Positions 1-10,800 of a stretch of 64,000 nucleotides of DNA are shown in pieces. The stretch is taken from NCBI RefSeq assembly GCF_001612965.1, contig NZ_BDBL01000040.1, positions 1 through 64,000 on the forward strand, in the 5' to 3' direction. The notes beneath the pieces are model-generated. The model made no database searches. It was given only the letters and a program-made list of their open reading frames with translations, and was not told where the DNA came from. Source of the stretch: Nocardia kruczakiae NBRC 101016. GTDB lineage: Bacteria; Actinomycetota; Actinomycetes; Mycobacteriales; Mycobacteriaceae. Numbering within the stretch: the stretch's first letter is position 1; every line of letters begins with the position of its first letter. The translations under genes were made by a program, and so were the position numbers.

Positions 1-1
1 C

Positions 2-739
2 GGGTGGATCGCCAAGGCCGGCTGGCAGGTCGACGGCGCCGAATCCGGCAACCTTCCGGACTGGGCCAAGAGCCTGCCCGAGGAGATGCTGGGCCAGGAA
101 GCCGACACCAATATCGCCACCCCGGTGTTCGACGGTGCGCAGGAGGACGAGCTGACCGGTCTGCTGGGTTCCACCCTGCCGAACCGCGACGGCGAGACCA
201 TGGTCGACGCGAACGGTAAGTCGGTGTTGTTCGACGGCCGTTCCGGTGAGCCGTTCCCGTATCCGGTGGCGGTGGGTTACATGTACATCCTGAAGCTGCA
301 TCACTTGGTGGACGACAAGATCCACGCGCGGTCGACGGGTCCGTACTCGATGATCACGCAGCAGCCGCTCGGTGGTAAGGCGCAGTTCGGTGGTCAGCGT
401 TTCGGTGAGATGGAGTGCTGGGCCATGCAGGCCTACGGCGCGGCCTACACGCTGCAGGAGCTGCTGACCATCAAGTCCGACGACGTGGTCGGTCGCGTGA
501 AGGTCTACGAGGCGATCGTCAAGGGCGAGAACATCCCCGAACCGGGCATCCCGGAATCGTTCAAGGTTCTGCTCAAGGAACTGCAGTCGCTGTGCCTCAA
601 CGTCGAGGTGCTGTCCTCCGACGGCGCCGCGATCGAGATGCGCGACGGCGACGACGAGGATCTCGAGCGTGCCGCGGCGAACCTCGGCATCAACCTGTCC
701 CGTAACGAGGCTGCGACGGTCGACGACCTCGCGCAGTAG
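2..739 (+). CDS. rpoB: RNA polymerase beta subunit, C-terminal part (cut by window start)
   Basis: This is the 3' end of rpoB, open at the left edge; 245 residues are visible. RpoB is the beta subunit of the transcribing core enzyme. The visible part contains the conserved C-terminal clamp and anchor region: the MYILKLHHLVDDKIHARSTG stretch (from about position 281), then the segment QQPLGGKAQFGGQRFGEMEC and the motif AYGAAYTLQELLT. A short acidic tail ends in DDLAQ, as in mycobacterial RpoB. It is followed after 128 bases by rpoC on the same strand, the standard actinobacterial rpoBC order. The rifampicin-binding region lies upstream of the window, so nothing can be said about resistance. 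Confidence 0.98.
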   Translation, partial: GWIAKAGWQVDGAESGNLPDWAKSLPEEMLGQEADTNIATPVFDGAQEDELTGLLGSTLPNRDGETMVDANGKSVLFDGRSGEPFPYPVAVGYMYILKLHHLVDDKIHARSTGPYSMITQQPLGGKAQFGGQRFGEMECWAMQAYGAAYTLQELLTIKSDDVVGRVKVYEAIVKGENIPEPGIPESFKVLLKELQSLCLNVEVLSSDGAAIEMRDGDDEDLERAAANLGINLSRNEAATVDDLAQ

Positions 740-867
740 CCGATCGGTCCCGGCGCCCGCATTGGGCGCCGGGGCATAGTTTCCCGCTCCGCGGAAGTGG
801 TCCGCCACGGCGGACGAACTAGCGAACTTTGCTCGATACTGAACCCGAACAGGGGAAAGGAAGTTAC

Positions 868-3800
868 GTGCTAGACGTCAACTTCTTCGATGAACTCCGG
901 ATCGGCCTGGCGACCGCCGAAGACATTCGCAACTGGTCCTACGGTGAGGTCAAGAAGCCGGAGACCATCAACTACCGCACGCTCAAGCCGGAGAAGGACG
1001 GCTTGTTCTGCGAGAAGATCTTCGGTCCCACCCGGGACTGGGAGTGCTACTGCGGCAAGTACAAGCGTGTCCGCTTCAAGGGCATCATCTGTGAGCGCTG
1101 TGGCGTCGAGGTGACCCGCGCCAAGGTGCGTCGTGAGCGGATGGGCCACATCGAACTGGCCGCGCCGGTTACCCACATCTGGTACTTCAAGGGTGTGCCG
1201 AGCCGTCTCGGCTACCTGCTGGACCTGGCGCCGAAGGATCTCGAGAAGATCATCTACTTCGCCGCCTACGTCATCACCACCGTCGACGAGGATCTGCGCC
1301 ACAACGAGCTGTCCACGCTCGAGGCGGAGATGGAGGTCGAGAAGAAGACGATCGCCGACCAGCGCGACGCCGACCTGGAGGCTCGCGCCCAGAAGCTCGA
1401 GGCCGACCTGGCCGAGCTCGAGGCCGAGGGTGCCAAGTCCGACGTCCGCCGCAAGGTCAAGGACGGCGGCGAGCGCGAGATGCGTCAGCTGCGCGACCGT
1501 GCCCAGCGGGAGCTGGACCGGCTCGACGAGATCTGGACCACCTTCACCAAGCTGGCCCCCAAGCAGCTGATCGTGGACGAGGTCCTCTACCGCGAGCTGC
1601 AGGACCGCTACGGCGAGTACTTCACCGGTGCGATGGGTGCCGAAGCGATCCAGAAGCTGATGGAGACCTTCGACATCGAGGCCGAGGCCGAGAACCTGCG
1701 CGAAACCATTCGCACCGGTAAGGGTCAGAAGAAGCTGCGCGCGCTCAAGCGGCTGAAGGTCGTCGCGGCCTTCCAGACCAACGGCAACTCGCCGATGGGC
1801 ATGGTGCTCGACGCCGTTCCGGTGATCCCGCCGGAGCTGCGCCCGATGGTTCAGCTCGACGGTGGCCGCTTCGCCACCTCCGACCTGAACGACCTGTACC
1901 GCCGCGTGATCAACCGCAACAACCGCCTCAAGCGACTGATCGACCTCGGCGCCCCCGAGATCATCGTCAACAACGAGAAGCGGATGCTGCAGGAGTCCGT
2001 GGACGCGCTGTTCGACAACGGCCGTCGCGGTCGCCCGGTGACCGGCCCCGGTAACCGCCCGCTGAAGTCCCTGAGCGATCTGCTCAAGGGTAAGCAGGGT
2101 CGTTTCCGTCAGAACCTGCTCGGTAAGCGCGTCGACTACTCGGGCCGTTCGGTCATCGTCGTCGGCCCGCAGCTGAAGCTGCATCAGTGTGGTCTGCCCA
2201 AGCTGATGGCGCTGGAGCTGTTCAAGCCGTTCGTGATGAAGCGTCTGGTCGACCTGAACCACGCGCAGAACATCAAGTCCGCCAAGCGGATGGTCGAGCG
2301 GCAGCGCGCCCAGGTGTGGGATGTCCTCGAAGAGGTCATCGCCGAGCACCCGGTCATGCTGAACCGTGCGCCCACGCTGCACCGCCTCGGTATCCAGGCC
2401 TTCGAGCCGCTGCTGGTCGAAGGTAAGGCCATCCAGCTGCACCCGCTGGTCTGTGAGGCCTTCAACGCCGACTTCGACGGTGACCAGATGGCCGTGCACC
2501 TGCCGCTGTCCGCGGAGGCGCAGGCCGAGGCCCGCATCCTGATGCTGTCGTCGAACAACATCCTGTCCCCGGCGTCCGGCCGCCCGCTGGCCATGCCGCG
2601 TCTGGACATGGTGACCGGTCTGTACTACCTGACCCGCCTGGAAGAGGGCGCCAAGGGTGAGTACCGGCCTGCCACCGCGGATGCTCCCGAGCAGGGCGTC
2701 TACGCGTCCCCGGCCGAGGCCCAGATGGCCGTCGACCGCGGCGAGCTGACGGTTCGCTCGCTGATCAAGGTGCGCCTGACCGAGCAGCGCCCGCCGAAGG
2801 ATGTCGAGGCGGAGCTGTTCCCCGAGGGCTGGCAGCGCGGCGACGCGTGGCTGTGTGAAACCACCCTGGGCCGGGTCATCTTCAACGAGTTGCTGCCCGC
2901 GGACTACGCGTTCATCAACGAGCAGATGCCGAAGAAGCGGCAGGCGACGATCATCAACGATCTCGCCGAGCGCTACCCGATGATCGTGGTCGCGCAGACC
3001 GTCGACAAGCTCAAGGACGCCGGCTTCTACTGGGCCACGCGTTCGGGTGTCACCGTCTCCATGTCGGACGTTCTCGTTCCGCCGGAGAAGGCCGAGATCA
3101 TGGAGCGCTACGAGGCGCAGTCCGACCAGATCGAGAAGAAGTACCAGCGTGGTGCTCTCGACCACCAGGAGCGCAACAACGCCCTGGTCAAGATCTGGCA
3201 GGAAGCGACCGAAGAGGTCGGTAAGGCGCTGCGTGCGCACTACCCGGCCGACAACCCGATCATCACGATCGTCGATTCGGGCGCCACGGGTAACTTCACC
3301 CAGACTCGTACCCTCGCGGGCATGAAGGGTCTGGTGACCAACCCGAAGGGTGAGTTCATTCCGCGACCGATCAAGTCCTCGTTCCGTGAGGGCCTGACCG
3401 TTCTGGAGTACTTCATCAACACCCACGGCGCGCGAAAGGGTCTGGCCGACACCGCGCTTCGTACCGCCGACTCGGGTTACCTGACCCGTCGTCTGGTGGA
3501 CGTGTCGCAGGACGTCATCGTGCGCGAGACCGACTGTGGCACCGAGCGCGGCATCCTCGTCGCGATCGCCGAGAAGCAGCCCGACGGTCTGCTCATCCGC
3601 GATCCGCACGTGGAGACCAGCACCTATGCCCGGACGCTGGCCGCCGACGCGGTCGACGCCGACGGCAACGTCATCGTGGAGAAGGGGCACGACCTCGGCG
3701 ACCCGGCCATCGAGGCGCTGCTCGAGGCGGGCATCACCGACGTCAAGGTCCGCTCGGTGCTCACCTGCACCACCGGCACCGGCGTGTGTGCGACCTGCTA

Positions 3801-4821
3801 CGGCCGCTCGATGGCGACCGGCAAGCTGGTCGACATCGGTGAGGCCGTCGGTATCGTCGCCGCCCAGTCCATCGGTGAGCCCGGTACCCAGCTGACCATG
3901 CGTACCTTCCACCAGGGTGGTGTCGCGGGTGACGACATCACCGGCGGTCTGCCCCGCGTGCAGGAGCTGTTCGAGGCTCGGGTGCCCAAGGGCAAGGCGC
4001 CGATCGCGGAGGTCTCGGGCCGGATCCGGCTCGAGGACGACGACCGCTTCTACAAGATCACCATCATTCCGGACGACGGTTCGGACGAGGTGGTCTACGA
4101 CAAGCTGTCGAAGCGTCAGCGGCTGCGGGTGTTCAAGCACGACGACGGTTCCGAGCGTCTGCTCGCCGACGGCGACCACGTCGAGGTCGGCCAGCAGTTG
4201 CTGGAGGGCTCGGCCGATCCGCACGAGGTGCTGCGCGTGATGGGTCCGCGTCAGGTGCAGATTCACCTGGTGCACGAGGTCCAGGAGGTGTACCGGTCGC
4301 AGGGTGTGTCCATCCACGACAAGCACATCGAGGTGATCGTTCGCCAGATGCTGCGCCGCGTCACCATCATCGACTCGGGTGCGACGGAGTTCCTGCCCGG
4401 TTCGCTGGTGGAGCGTTCGGAGTTCGAGGGATCCAACCGCCGCGTCGTCGCCGAGGGTGGCGAGCCCGCGTCGGGTCGCCCGGTGCTGATGGGTATCACC
4501 AAGGCGTCGCTGGCCACCGATTCGTGGCTGTCGGCGGCCTCCTTCCAGGAGACGACTCGTGTCTTGACGGACGCGGCGATCAACTGCCGCTCCGACAAGC
4601 TGATCGGCCTGAAGGAGAACGTGATCATCGGTAAGTTGATCCCGGCCGGTACCGGTATCAACCGCTACCGCAACATCCAGGTGCAGCCGACCGAAGAGGC
4701 CCGTGCCGCGGCGTACGCGGTGCCGTCCTACGACGACACCTACTACAGCCCGGAGGGCTTCGGCACCACGACCGGTGCCGCGGTCCCGCTGGACGACTAC
4801 GGTTTCAGCGACTACCGGTAA
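868..4821 (+). CDS. rpoC: RNA polymerase beta' subunit
   Basis: RpoC (1317 aa) forms the catalytic centre of RNA polymerase together with RpoB. I chose the GTG at 868 because a purine-rich ribosome site (AGGGGAAAGGAAG, 851-863) precedes it and the protein then starts VLDVNFF, like mycobacterial RpoC; an upstream TTG at 829 has no such site. The N-terminal zinc ribbon has C60, C62, C75 and C78. An acidic, lysine-rich coiled-coil insertion follows at about residues 140-235, typical of actinobacteria. The Mg-binding motif NADFDGD has aspartates 535, 537 and 539. A second cysteine cluster (CTTGTGVCATC) lies at about residues 970-980. The length matches the mycobacterial protein, and the reading frame is intact. 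Confidence 0.99.
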   Translation: MLDVNFFDELRIGLATAEDIRNWSYGEVKKPETINYRTLKPEKDGLFCEKIFGPTRDWECYCGKYKRVRFKGIICERCGVEVTRAKVRRERMGHIELAAPVTHIWYFKGVPSRLGYLLDLAPKDLEKIIYFAAYVITTVDEDLRHNELSTLEAEMEVEKKTIADQRDADLEARAQKLEADLAELEAEGAKSDVRRKVKDGGEREMRQLRDRAQRELDRLDEIWTTFTKLAPKQLIVDEVLYRELQDRYGEYFTGAMGAEAIQKLMETFDIEAEAENLRETIRTGKGQKKLRALKRLKVVAAFQTNGNSPMGMVLDAVPVIPPELRPMVQLDGGRFATSDLNDLYRRVINRNNRLKRLIDLGAPEIIVNNEKRMLQESVDALFDNGRRGRPVTGPGNRPLKSLSDLLKGKQGRFRQNLLGKRVDYSGRSVIVVGPQLKLHQCGLPKLMALELFKPFVMKRLVDLNHAQNIKSAKRMVERQRAQVWDVLEEVIAEHPVMLNRAPTLHRLGIQAFEPLLVEGKAIQLHPLVCEAFNADFDGDQMAVHLPLSAEAQAEARILMLSSNNILSPASGRPLAMPRLDMVTGLYYLTRLEEGAKGEYRPATADAPEQGVYASPAEAQMAVDRGELTVRSLIKVRLTEQRPPKDVEAELFPEGWQRGDAWLCETTLGRVIFNELLPADYAFINEQMPKKRQATIINDLAERYPMIVVAQTVDKLKDAGFYWATRSGVTVSMSDVLVPPEKAEIMERYEAQSDQIEKKYQRGALDHQERNNALVKIWQEATEEVGKALRAHYPADNPIITIVDSGATGNFTQTRTLAGMKGLVTNPKGEFIPRPIKSSFREGLTVLEYFINTHGARKGLADTALRTADSGYLTRRLVDVSQDVIVRETDCGTERGILVAIAEKQPDGLLIRDPHVETSTYARTLAADAVDADGNVIVEKGHDLGDPAIEALLEAGITDVKVRSVLTCTTGTGVCATCYGRSMATGKLVDIGEAVGIVAAQSIGEPGTQLTMRTFHQGGVAGDDITGGLPRVQELFEARVPKGKAPIAEVSGRIRLEDDDRFYKITIIPDDGSDEVVYDKLSKRQRLRVFKHDDGSERLLADGDHVEVGQQLLEGSADPHEVLRVMGPRQVQIHLVHEVQEVYRSQGVSIHDKHIEVIVRQMLRRVTIIDSGATEFLPGSLVERSEFEGSNRRVVAEGGEPASGRPVLMGITKASLATDSWLSAASFQETTRVLTDAAINCRSDKLIGLKENVIIGKLIPAGTGINRYRNIQVQPTEEARAAAYAVPSYDDTYYSPEGFGTTTGAAVPLDDYGFSDYR

Positions 4822-4840
4822 TCCGGTAGGAGACAACCAC

Positions 4841-4876
4841 ATTCGGCCCCCGTTCCGCTCGGAACGGGGGCCGAAT
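4841..4876 (+). terminator. Strong hairpin terminator of rpoBC
   Basis: A perfect 16-bp stem (arms 4841-4856 and 4861-4876) with a four-base loop GCTC starts 19 bases after the rpoC stop codon. It lacks a long T run, which is common for actinobacterial terminators. It marks the end of the rpoBC transcription unit. Confidence 0.85.
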
Positions 4877-4977
4877 CGTATTCAGGTTCACTGGGTGCGA
4901 TCGCCCTTCGGGCGACCGGGTCGACTGAGCGAGGAATCGGACCTGATCACGATCGATCGAGCGGGTAGCCTTCAGGT

Positions 4978-5580
4978 ATGACCGTCGCCCACCATCACCA
5001 CGACGAACCGATCCGCGGTCGGATGGTGCTGTTGCCGACGCCGCCGCCCGGTGGGTTCACCGCCGAAGATCTACCTCGCTTGATGGAAGTAGTAGATGGC
5101 AACTTCGAGCTGCTGGACGGTGAAGTCGTAATGATGGCCCCTGCTGATCCCTGGCACGACGAGGTCCGGGATACGCTGAAGGCCGCGTTACGACCGATCC
5201 TGCCGGAGAATATGGTCGTCATCTCCGAGAAGGGCATCGACCTGGGCCATTCCGTGCCGGAGCCGGACGTGCTGGTCGTGTCGCGGGGTGCGTTCGGTCC
5301 GCATACGTCGGTCTACCAGTCGGTGGATGTGCATCTCGCCGTCGAAATCGTTTCGCCCAGCACGAAGACCAAGGATCGCAAACTCCGTCCTGCACAGTAT
5401 GCCGAGGCAGGCATCACGTGCTTCTGGCGCGTCGAGAACGAGGATGACGCGATGGTCGTCTACACGTTCGAGTTGCTGCCGGAGGGCGGTTGCTATGCCC
5501 CGAGCGGTGTCTTCCGCAAGCAGTTGCGCATCGAGCGGCCTTTTCCGATCGACGTCGAGCTTCCCGAAATCACCTGGTAG
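4978..5580 (+). CDS. Uma2-family (DUF820) putative nuclease-fold protein
   Basis: This 200-residue protein matches the Uma2 family, which has a restriction-endonuclease-like PD-(D/E)XK fold and mostly unknown function. After a His-rich N-terminus (AHHHHDE) comes the typical start LLDGEVVMM. The catalytic-type residues are the aspartate of PEPDVLVV (about residue 90) and the glutamate and lysines of VEIVSPSTKTKDRK (about residues 122-135), followed by the family hallmark AQYAEAGI. It stands alone between the rpoC terminator and a convergent TetR gene, without a toxin, antitoxin or methylase partner. Uma2 proteins are expanded in actinobacteria and cyanobacteria. Whether this one cuts DNA is unknown. 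Confidence 0.8.
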   Translation: MTVAHHHHDEPIRGRMVLLPTPPPGGFTAEDLPRLMEVVDGNFELLDGEVVMMAPADPWHDEVRDTLKAALRPILPENMVVISEKGIDLGHSVPEPDVLVVSRGAFGPHTSVYQSVDVHLAVEIVSPSTKTKDRKLRPAQYAEAGITCFWRVENEDDAMVVYTFELLPEGGCYAPSGVFRKQLRIERPFPIDVELPEITW

Positions 5581-5637
5581 GGCGTACGGCAAGCGCGAGC
5601 GGCGGCAATAGCGGGAGCTCCTGGGAGTGAACGTCCG

Positions 5638-6264
5638 TCAGTGGCCCGATTTTTCGAAGGTGCGGCGGGCGGCGATGAACAGGGTGGTGCAGACGTCGGT
5701 GAGCGCGGCGGGGGATTGCGGGCTGCCGCCCATCAGCCAGTCGACCAGGAGATGGTTGACGCCGCCGACGAGGGCGACCGCGGCCGAATGTTGTTGGAGC
5801 GACAGCGGTTCGGCGCGGGTGGCGGCCCAGGCGGCGGTGACGATCTCGGCGAATTCGCGCAGTACCTCGTGGCGGCGTTCCTCCATGGCGGGGGATACGC
5901 CGACGGCCTCGATCAGCGCCACCCTGGCAAGTCGCCGATCCTCGGTCAGATAGCCGATGAACGTCTGCAATCCGGCGCGGGTCTGGGCGTCGATGTCGTC
6001 GCCCGCGGAGGTCATCGCGGCCACGGTCGCGGCGCGCACCCGGGTCACGACTTCCGAATACAGAGCGGCCAGGCAGCTTTCGCGGTCGGTGAAGGATTCG
6101 TAGAAATATCGCTCGGTGAGCCGTGCGGCGCGGCAGATCTGTTTGACCGAACTGCCCGCATAACCGCTGGTGCCGAAAACCTCCAGTGCGGCGTCCAGGA
6201 TCGCCGCGCGCCGCTGTTCCCGGCGCTCGTCCGGCATCAGTCCCTGATACTTCCGTCCTGGCAT
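5638..6264 (-). CDS. TetR-family transcriptional regulator
   Basis: This 208-residue repressor has an N-terminal helix-turn-helix: RRAAILDAALEVFGTSGYAG, then SVKQICRAARLTERYFYESF, a classic TetR DNA-binding domain with the YFYESF third-helix end. The C-terminal ligand domain is unassigned. I preferred the ATG at 6264 over the in-frame start at 6297 because GAGGA lies seven bases before it. It is divergent from the SDR gene that follows, and the shared 81-base gap holds a 20-bp palindrome (6311-6330). It therefore probably represses both the SDR and itself. The inducer is unknown. Confidence 0.85.
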   Translation of the reverse strand: MPGRKYQGLMPDERREQRRAAILDAALEVFGTSGYAGSSVKQICRAARLTERYFYESFTDRESCLAALYSEVVTRVRAATVAAMTSAGDDIDAQTRAGLQTFIGYLTEDRRLARVALIEAVGVSPAMEERRHEVLREFAEIVTAAWAATRAEPLSLQQHSAAVALVGGVNHLLVDWLMGGSPQSPAALTDVCTTLFIAARRTFEKSGH

Positions 6265-6310
6265 GCCCCTGTCCTCACGTCCCGGCCTATGGCACACTAG
6301 AGCATCGTTG

Positions 6311-6330
6311 CTGACACGCAGGCATGTCAG
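6311..6330. promoter_or_regulatory. Candidate operator of the divergent TetR/SDR pair
   Basis: CTGACACGCAGGCATGTCAG is a palindrome with perfect 6-bp outer arms (CTGACA/TGTCAG) and 16 of 20 symmetric positions. It sits between the two divergent starts, where a TetR dimer would be expected to bind. The assignment to this TetR is inferred from position. Confidence 0.6.
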
Positions 6331-6345
6331 AATGGAGAACCATCC

Positions 6346-7230
6346 ATGACCTCACCTATCGCCGGTCGTGTCGTCGCGGTGACCGGCGGGGCGCGCGGCA
6401 TAGGCCGGGATATCGCACGTGTGCTCGCCGAGGCCGGTGCCCGGGTCGCCGTCGGCGACCGCGACGAACCGGCGGCCATCGCCACCGCGGCCGAATTGTC
6501 CGCCACTGAGGCCGAATCGTCCGGTACCGCGGCCGAATCGTCCGGTACCGTGCGCGGATTCGCCCTCGACGTGACCGATACGGAGTCCTTCCGCACCTTC
6601 CTCGCTGCCGTGGAAACGCTGTGGGGTCCGATCGATGTGCTGGTCAACAATGCCGGCGTGATGTGGGTGGGCCCGTTCGACGACGAGCCCGAGGCCGCGA
6701 CCGCACGCATGCTGGAGGTCAATCTGCACGGCGTGATTCGCGGTGTGCGGCTGGTCGCACCGGACATGCGGGCGCGCGGGCAGGGCCATATCGTCACCAT
6801 CGCCTCGGCCGCCGCGCGGTTGTCCCCGCCCGGCGAGTCGACCTACGCCGCGACCAAACACGGGGTGCTCGGCTACCTGACGGGCGTGCGCGAGGAACTG
6901 CGCGGCAGCGGCGTGCGGATCTCGGTGATCATGCCGGGGGTGGTCGCGACCGACCTGGCCGCGGGCACCGACACCGGCGCCGCGAAACTGCTGGAGCCCG
7001 CCGATGTGGCGCGAGCGGTGCTGCGGACGATCGAACATCCTCGGTTCGAGGTCACCGTGCCGCGGTATATCGGTCCGCTCGTCCGGCTCGCCGAACTGCT
7101 TCCCCAACGCCTGCGCGACCTGACCTTCCGCCGCATGGTTCCGGATCAGGTCGCCGCGACCCGCGGTTCCACGGCCCGCGCCGCCTACGAACGTGGCATG
7201 GCCGATCCGGCCGGCGGGGACCGCTCGTGA
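6346..7230 (+). CDS. Short-chain dehydrogenase/reductase (SDR)
   Basis: This 294-residue classical SDR should oxidise or reduce an alcohol/ketone with NAD(P). The cofactor motif TGGARGIG is near residue 14, the NNAG motif (VLVNNAGV) near residue 100, and the catalytic pair Y167 and K171 lie in TYAATK, with a serine upstream in IASAAA. The C-terminus is longer than in minimal SDRs and includes PRYIGPLVRLAELLPQRLRD, often seen in steroid/lipid-acting actinobacterial SDRs. The substrate is not known. A ribosome site GGAGA precedes the ATG. A three-copy 21-bp tandem repeat lies inside the gene after the first beta-alpha unit. The gene is divergent from, and probably controlled by, the neighbouring TetR. 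Confidence 0.88.
   Translation: MTSPIAGRVVAVTGGARGIGRDIARVLAEAGARVAVGDRDEPAAIATAAELSATEAESSGTAAESSGTVRGFALDVTDTESFRTFLAAVETLWGPIDVLVNNAGVMWVGPFDDEPEAATARMLEVNLHGVIRGVRLVAPDMRARGQGHIVTIASAAARLSPPGESTYAATKHGVLGYLTGVREELRGSGVRISVIMPGVVATDLAAGTDTGAAKLLEPADVARAVLRTIEHPRFEVTVPRYIGPLVRLAELLPQRLRDLTFRRMVPDQVAATRGSTARAAYERGMADPAGGDRS
6487..6549 (+). repeat. Three tandem 21-bp in-frame units inside the SDR gene
   Basis: Three head-to-tail 21-bp units (6487-6507, 6508-6528, 6529-6549) encode AAELSAT, EAESSGT and AAESSGT. The second and third units differ at only two bases, while the first is more diverged. The repeat adds about 14 residues in a surface-loop position between beta2 and beta3 of the Rossmann fold and keeps the frame. 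Confidence 0.85.
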
Positions 7231-7352
7231 CCACGACCCGAGGTCGGCGGGCGATCATCGCGGCCGGCCGTCGCTGCATGCCGCGCTGAACGCGGCGTAG
7301 CGACCACAGACCGCGTCGGCGCAGCATTGAGCCGCCCGCGCCGACGCGTCCG

Positions 7353-7386
7353 GCCTGCCGGTTCCGGTCGACCGGAACCGGCAGGC
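7353..7386. terminator. 34-bp perfect palindrome, bidirectional terminator
   Basis: A perfectly symmetric 34-base sequence (centre GGTCGACC) lies between the convergent SDR and UvrA-like genes. As RNA it gives a GC-rich stem of about 15 bp on either strand, so it probably ends transcription from both sides. The rest of the 187-base gap shows nothing else. Confidence 0.7.
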
Positions 7387-7417
7387 GCTCGGGGGGAGCG
7401 ATCGGCGTTGTCCCGGA

Positions 7418-9793
<2,376 letters not shown>

Positions 9794-9855
9794 GATTTCT
9801 CCAAATTCGGGTGGGCGGCCCGGTCCGCCGACCGGCTCGGTTGTGGGGGGTCGGC

Positions 9856-10266
9856 TCAGGAGGCCTGTTGGATCCGCAGCAGATTGCCCGAGGGGTCGCG
9901 GAACGCGCAGTCGCGCAGTCCGTAGGGTTGATCGGTCGGTTCCTGCACGACCTCGGCCCCCTTCGCCTGCAGCCGCTCGAACACCTCGTCGACGTTCTCG
10001 GCGGCCAGATTGAGGCTGGCGAAAGTGCCCTTGGCCATCATCTCGGAGATGGTGCGCTGCTCTTCCTCGGTCACGCCCGGGGTGGCGTTCGGCGGGTAGA
10101 GCACGATCGAGATGTCGGGCTGTCCGGCGGGGCCCACCGTGATCCAGTGCATGCCCTTGAAGCCGACGTCGTTGCGCACCTCGAAGCCGAGGGTGTCGCG
10201 GTAGAAGGTCAGCGCCGCCTCCGGATCGTCCTGCGGGAGGAAGGTGTCGTGAATGGTGATGTTCAT
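9856..10266 (-). CDS. VOC (glyoxalase/bleomycin-resistance fold) protein
   Basis: This 136-residue protein has a paired beta-alpha-beta-beta-beta fold of the vicinal oxygen chelate superfamily. The visible signatures are DPEAALTFYRDTLGFEV near the start and GLRDCAFRDPSGNLLRIQQ at the end, where the final glutamate typical of metal-binding members is replaced by glutamine. It lies 17 bases downstream of the AraC gene and 62 bases upstream of the UvrA-like gene, all on the minus strand. The context suggests that it binds or modifies a small molecule or drug handled by the operon. The substrate is unknown. Confidence 0.85.
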   Translation of the reverse strand: MNITIHDTFLPQDDPEAALTFYRDTLGFEVRNDVGFKGMHWITVGPAGQPDISIVLYPPNATPGVTEEEQRTISEMMAKGTFASLNLAAENVDEVFERLQAKGAEVVQEPTDQPYGLRDCAFRDPSGNLLRIQQAS

Positions 10267-10283
10267 GTCGCTCACGCTAATTC

Positions 10284-10721
10284 CTACTCCGTAACCTGCG
10301 CTTCTCGATTCCTGATCGGTCTGGTCACCTGTTTCGCGACACACGACGGCATGCCCAGGGTGGCGTCGGCGGCCTCCCGCCGGTAGACGCTCGGCGGTAC
10401 TCCGACCAGTTCGGTGAAGCGGGTGCTGAAGGTGCCCAGTGATTGGCAGCCGACCTCGAAGCACACCTCCGTGACGCTGAGATCGCCGCGCCGCAGCAGC
10501 GCCATCGCGCGTTCGATGCGCCGGGTCATGAGGTATCCGTACGGTGACTCCCCGTAGGCGAGGCGGAACTGCCGGCTCAGATGCCCCGCGGACATGTGCG
10601 CATCGCGGGCGAGGGCCTCCACGTCCAGGGGTTTCGCGTATTCCCGGTCGATGCGGTCGCGGACCTTGCGCAACCGCGCGAGATCGCGCAGGCGCGGGTC
10701 GGGGGCAGATGTGCTGCTCAC
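10284..10721 (-). CDS. AraC-family regulator, DNA-binding domain only
   Basis: This is a short (145 aa) AraC protein consisting essentially of the two helix-turn-helix units: LDVEALARDAHMSAGHLSRQ and then SVTEVCFEVGCQSLGTFSTR, followed by the family ending FTELVGVPPSVYRR. There is no separate ligand-binding domain. I chose the GTG at 10721 so that the protein starts VSSTSAPDP; an in-frame TTG at 10760 would add 13 residues, and neither start has a clear ribosome site. The gene heads the AraC-VOC-UvrA-like set and is the obvious candidate activator of that operon. Short AraC regulators next to VOC genes are common in actinobacteria. Confidence 0.82.
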   Translation of the reverse strand: MSSTSAPDPRLRDLARLRKVRDRIDREYAKPLDVEALARDAHMSAGHLSRQFRLAYGESPYGYLMTRRIERAMALLRRGDLSVTEVCFEVGCQSLGTFSTRFTELVGVPPSVYRREAADATLGMPSCVAKQVTRPIRNREAQVTE

Positions 10722-10800
10722 AACGCGATGGTGCCACGTCGCACCGACATTGCCCAGCAACCCTCACCACGAGCGGGACGAGAGGATGCGGGAGGCGAGG

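Noticed and set aside
871..4842. 1323-codon frame antisense to rpoC
   Set aside because: It lies wholly under a universally conserved gene, shares the third-position GC pattern of rpoC read backwards, and its product is low-complexity.
4978..5580. Uma2 gene as part of a restriction or toxin-antitoxin system
   Set aside because: No methylase, antitoxin or other defence gene lies nearby.
6346..7230. SDR as a mycofactocin-coupled dehydrogenase
   Set aside because: The extra residues come from a tandem repeat, and the insert typical of mycofactocin-coupled SDRs is absent.
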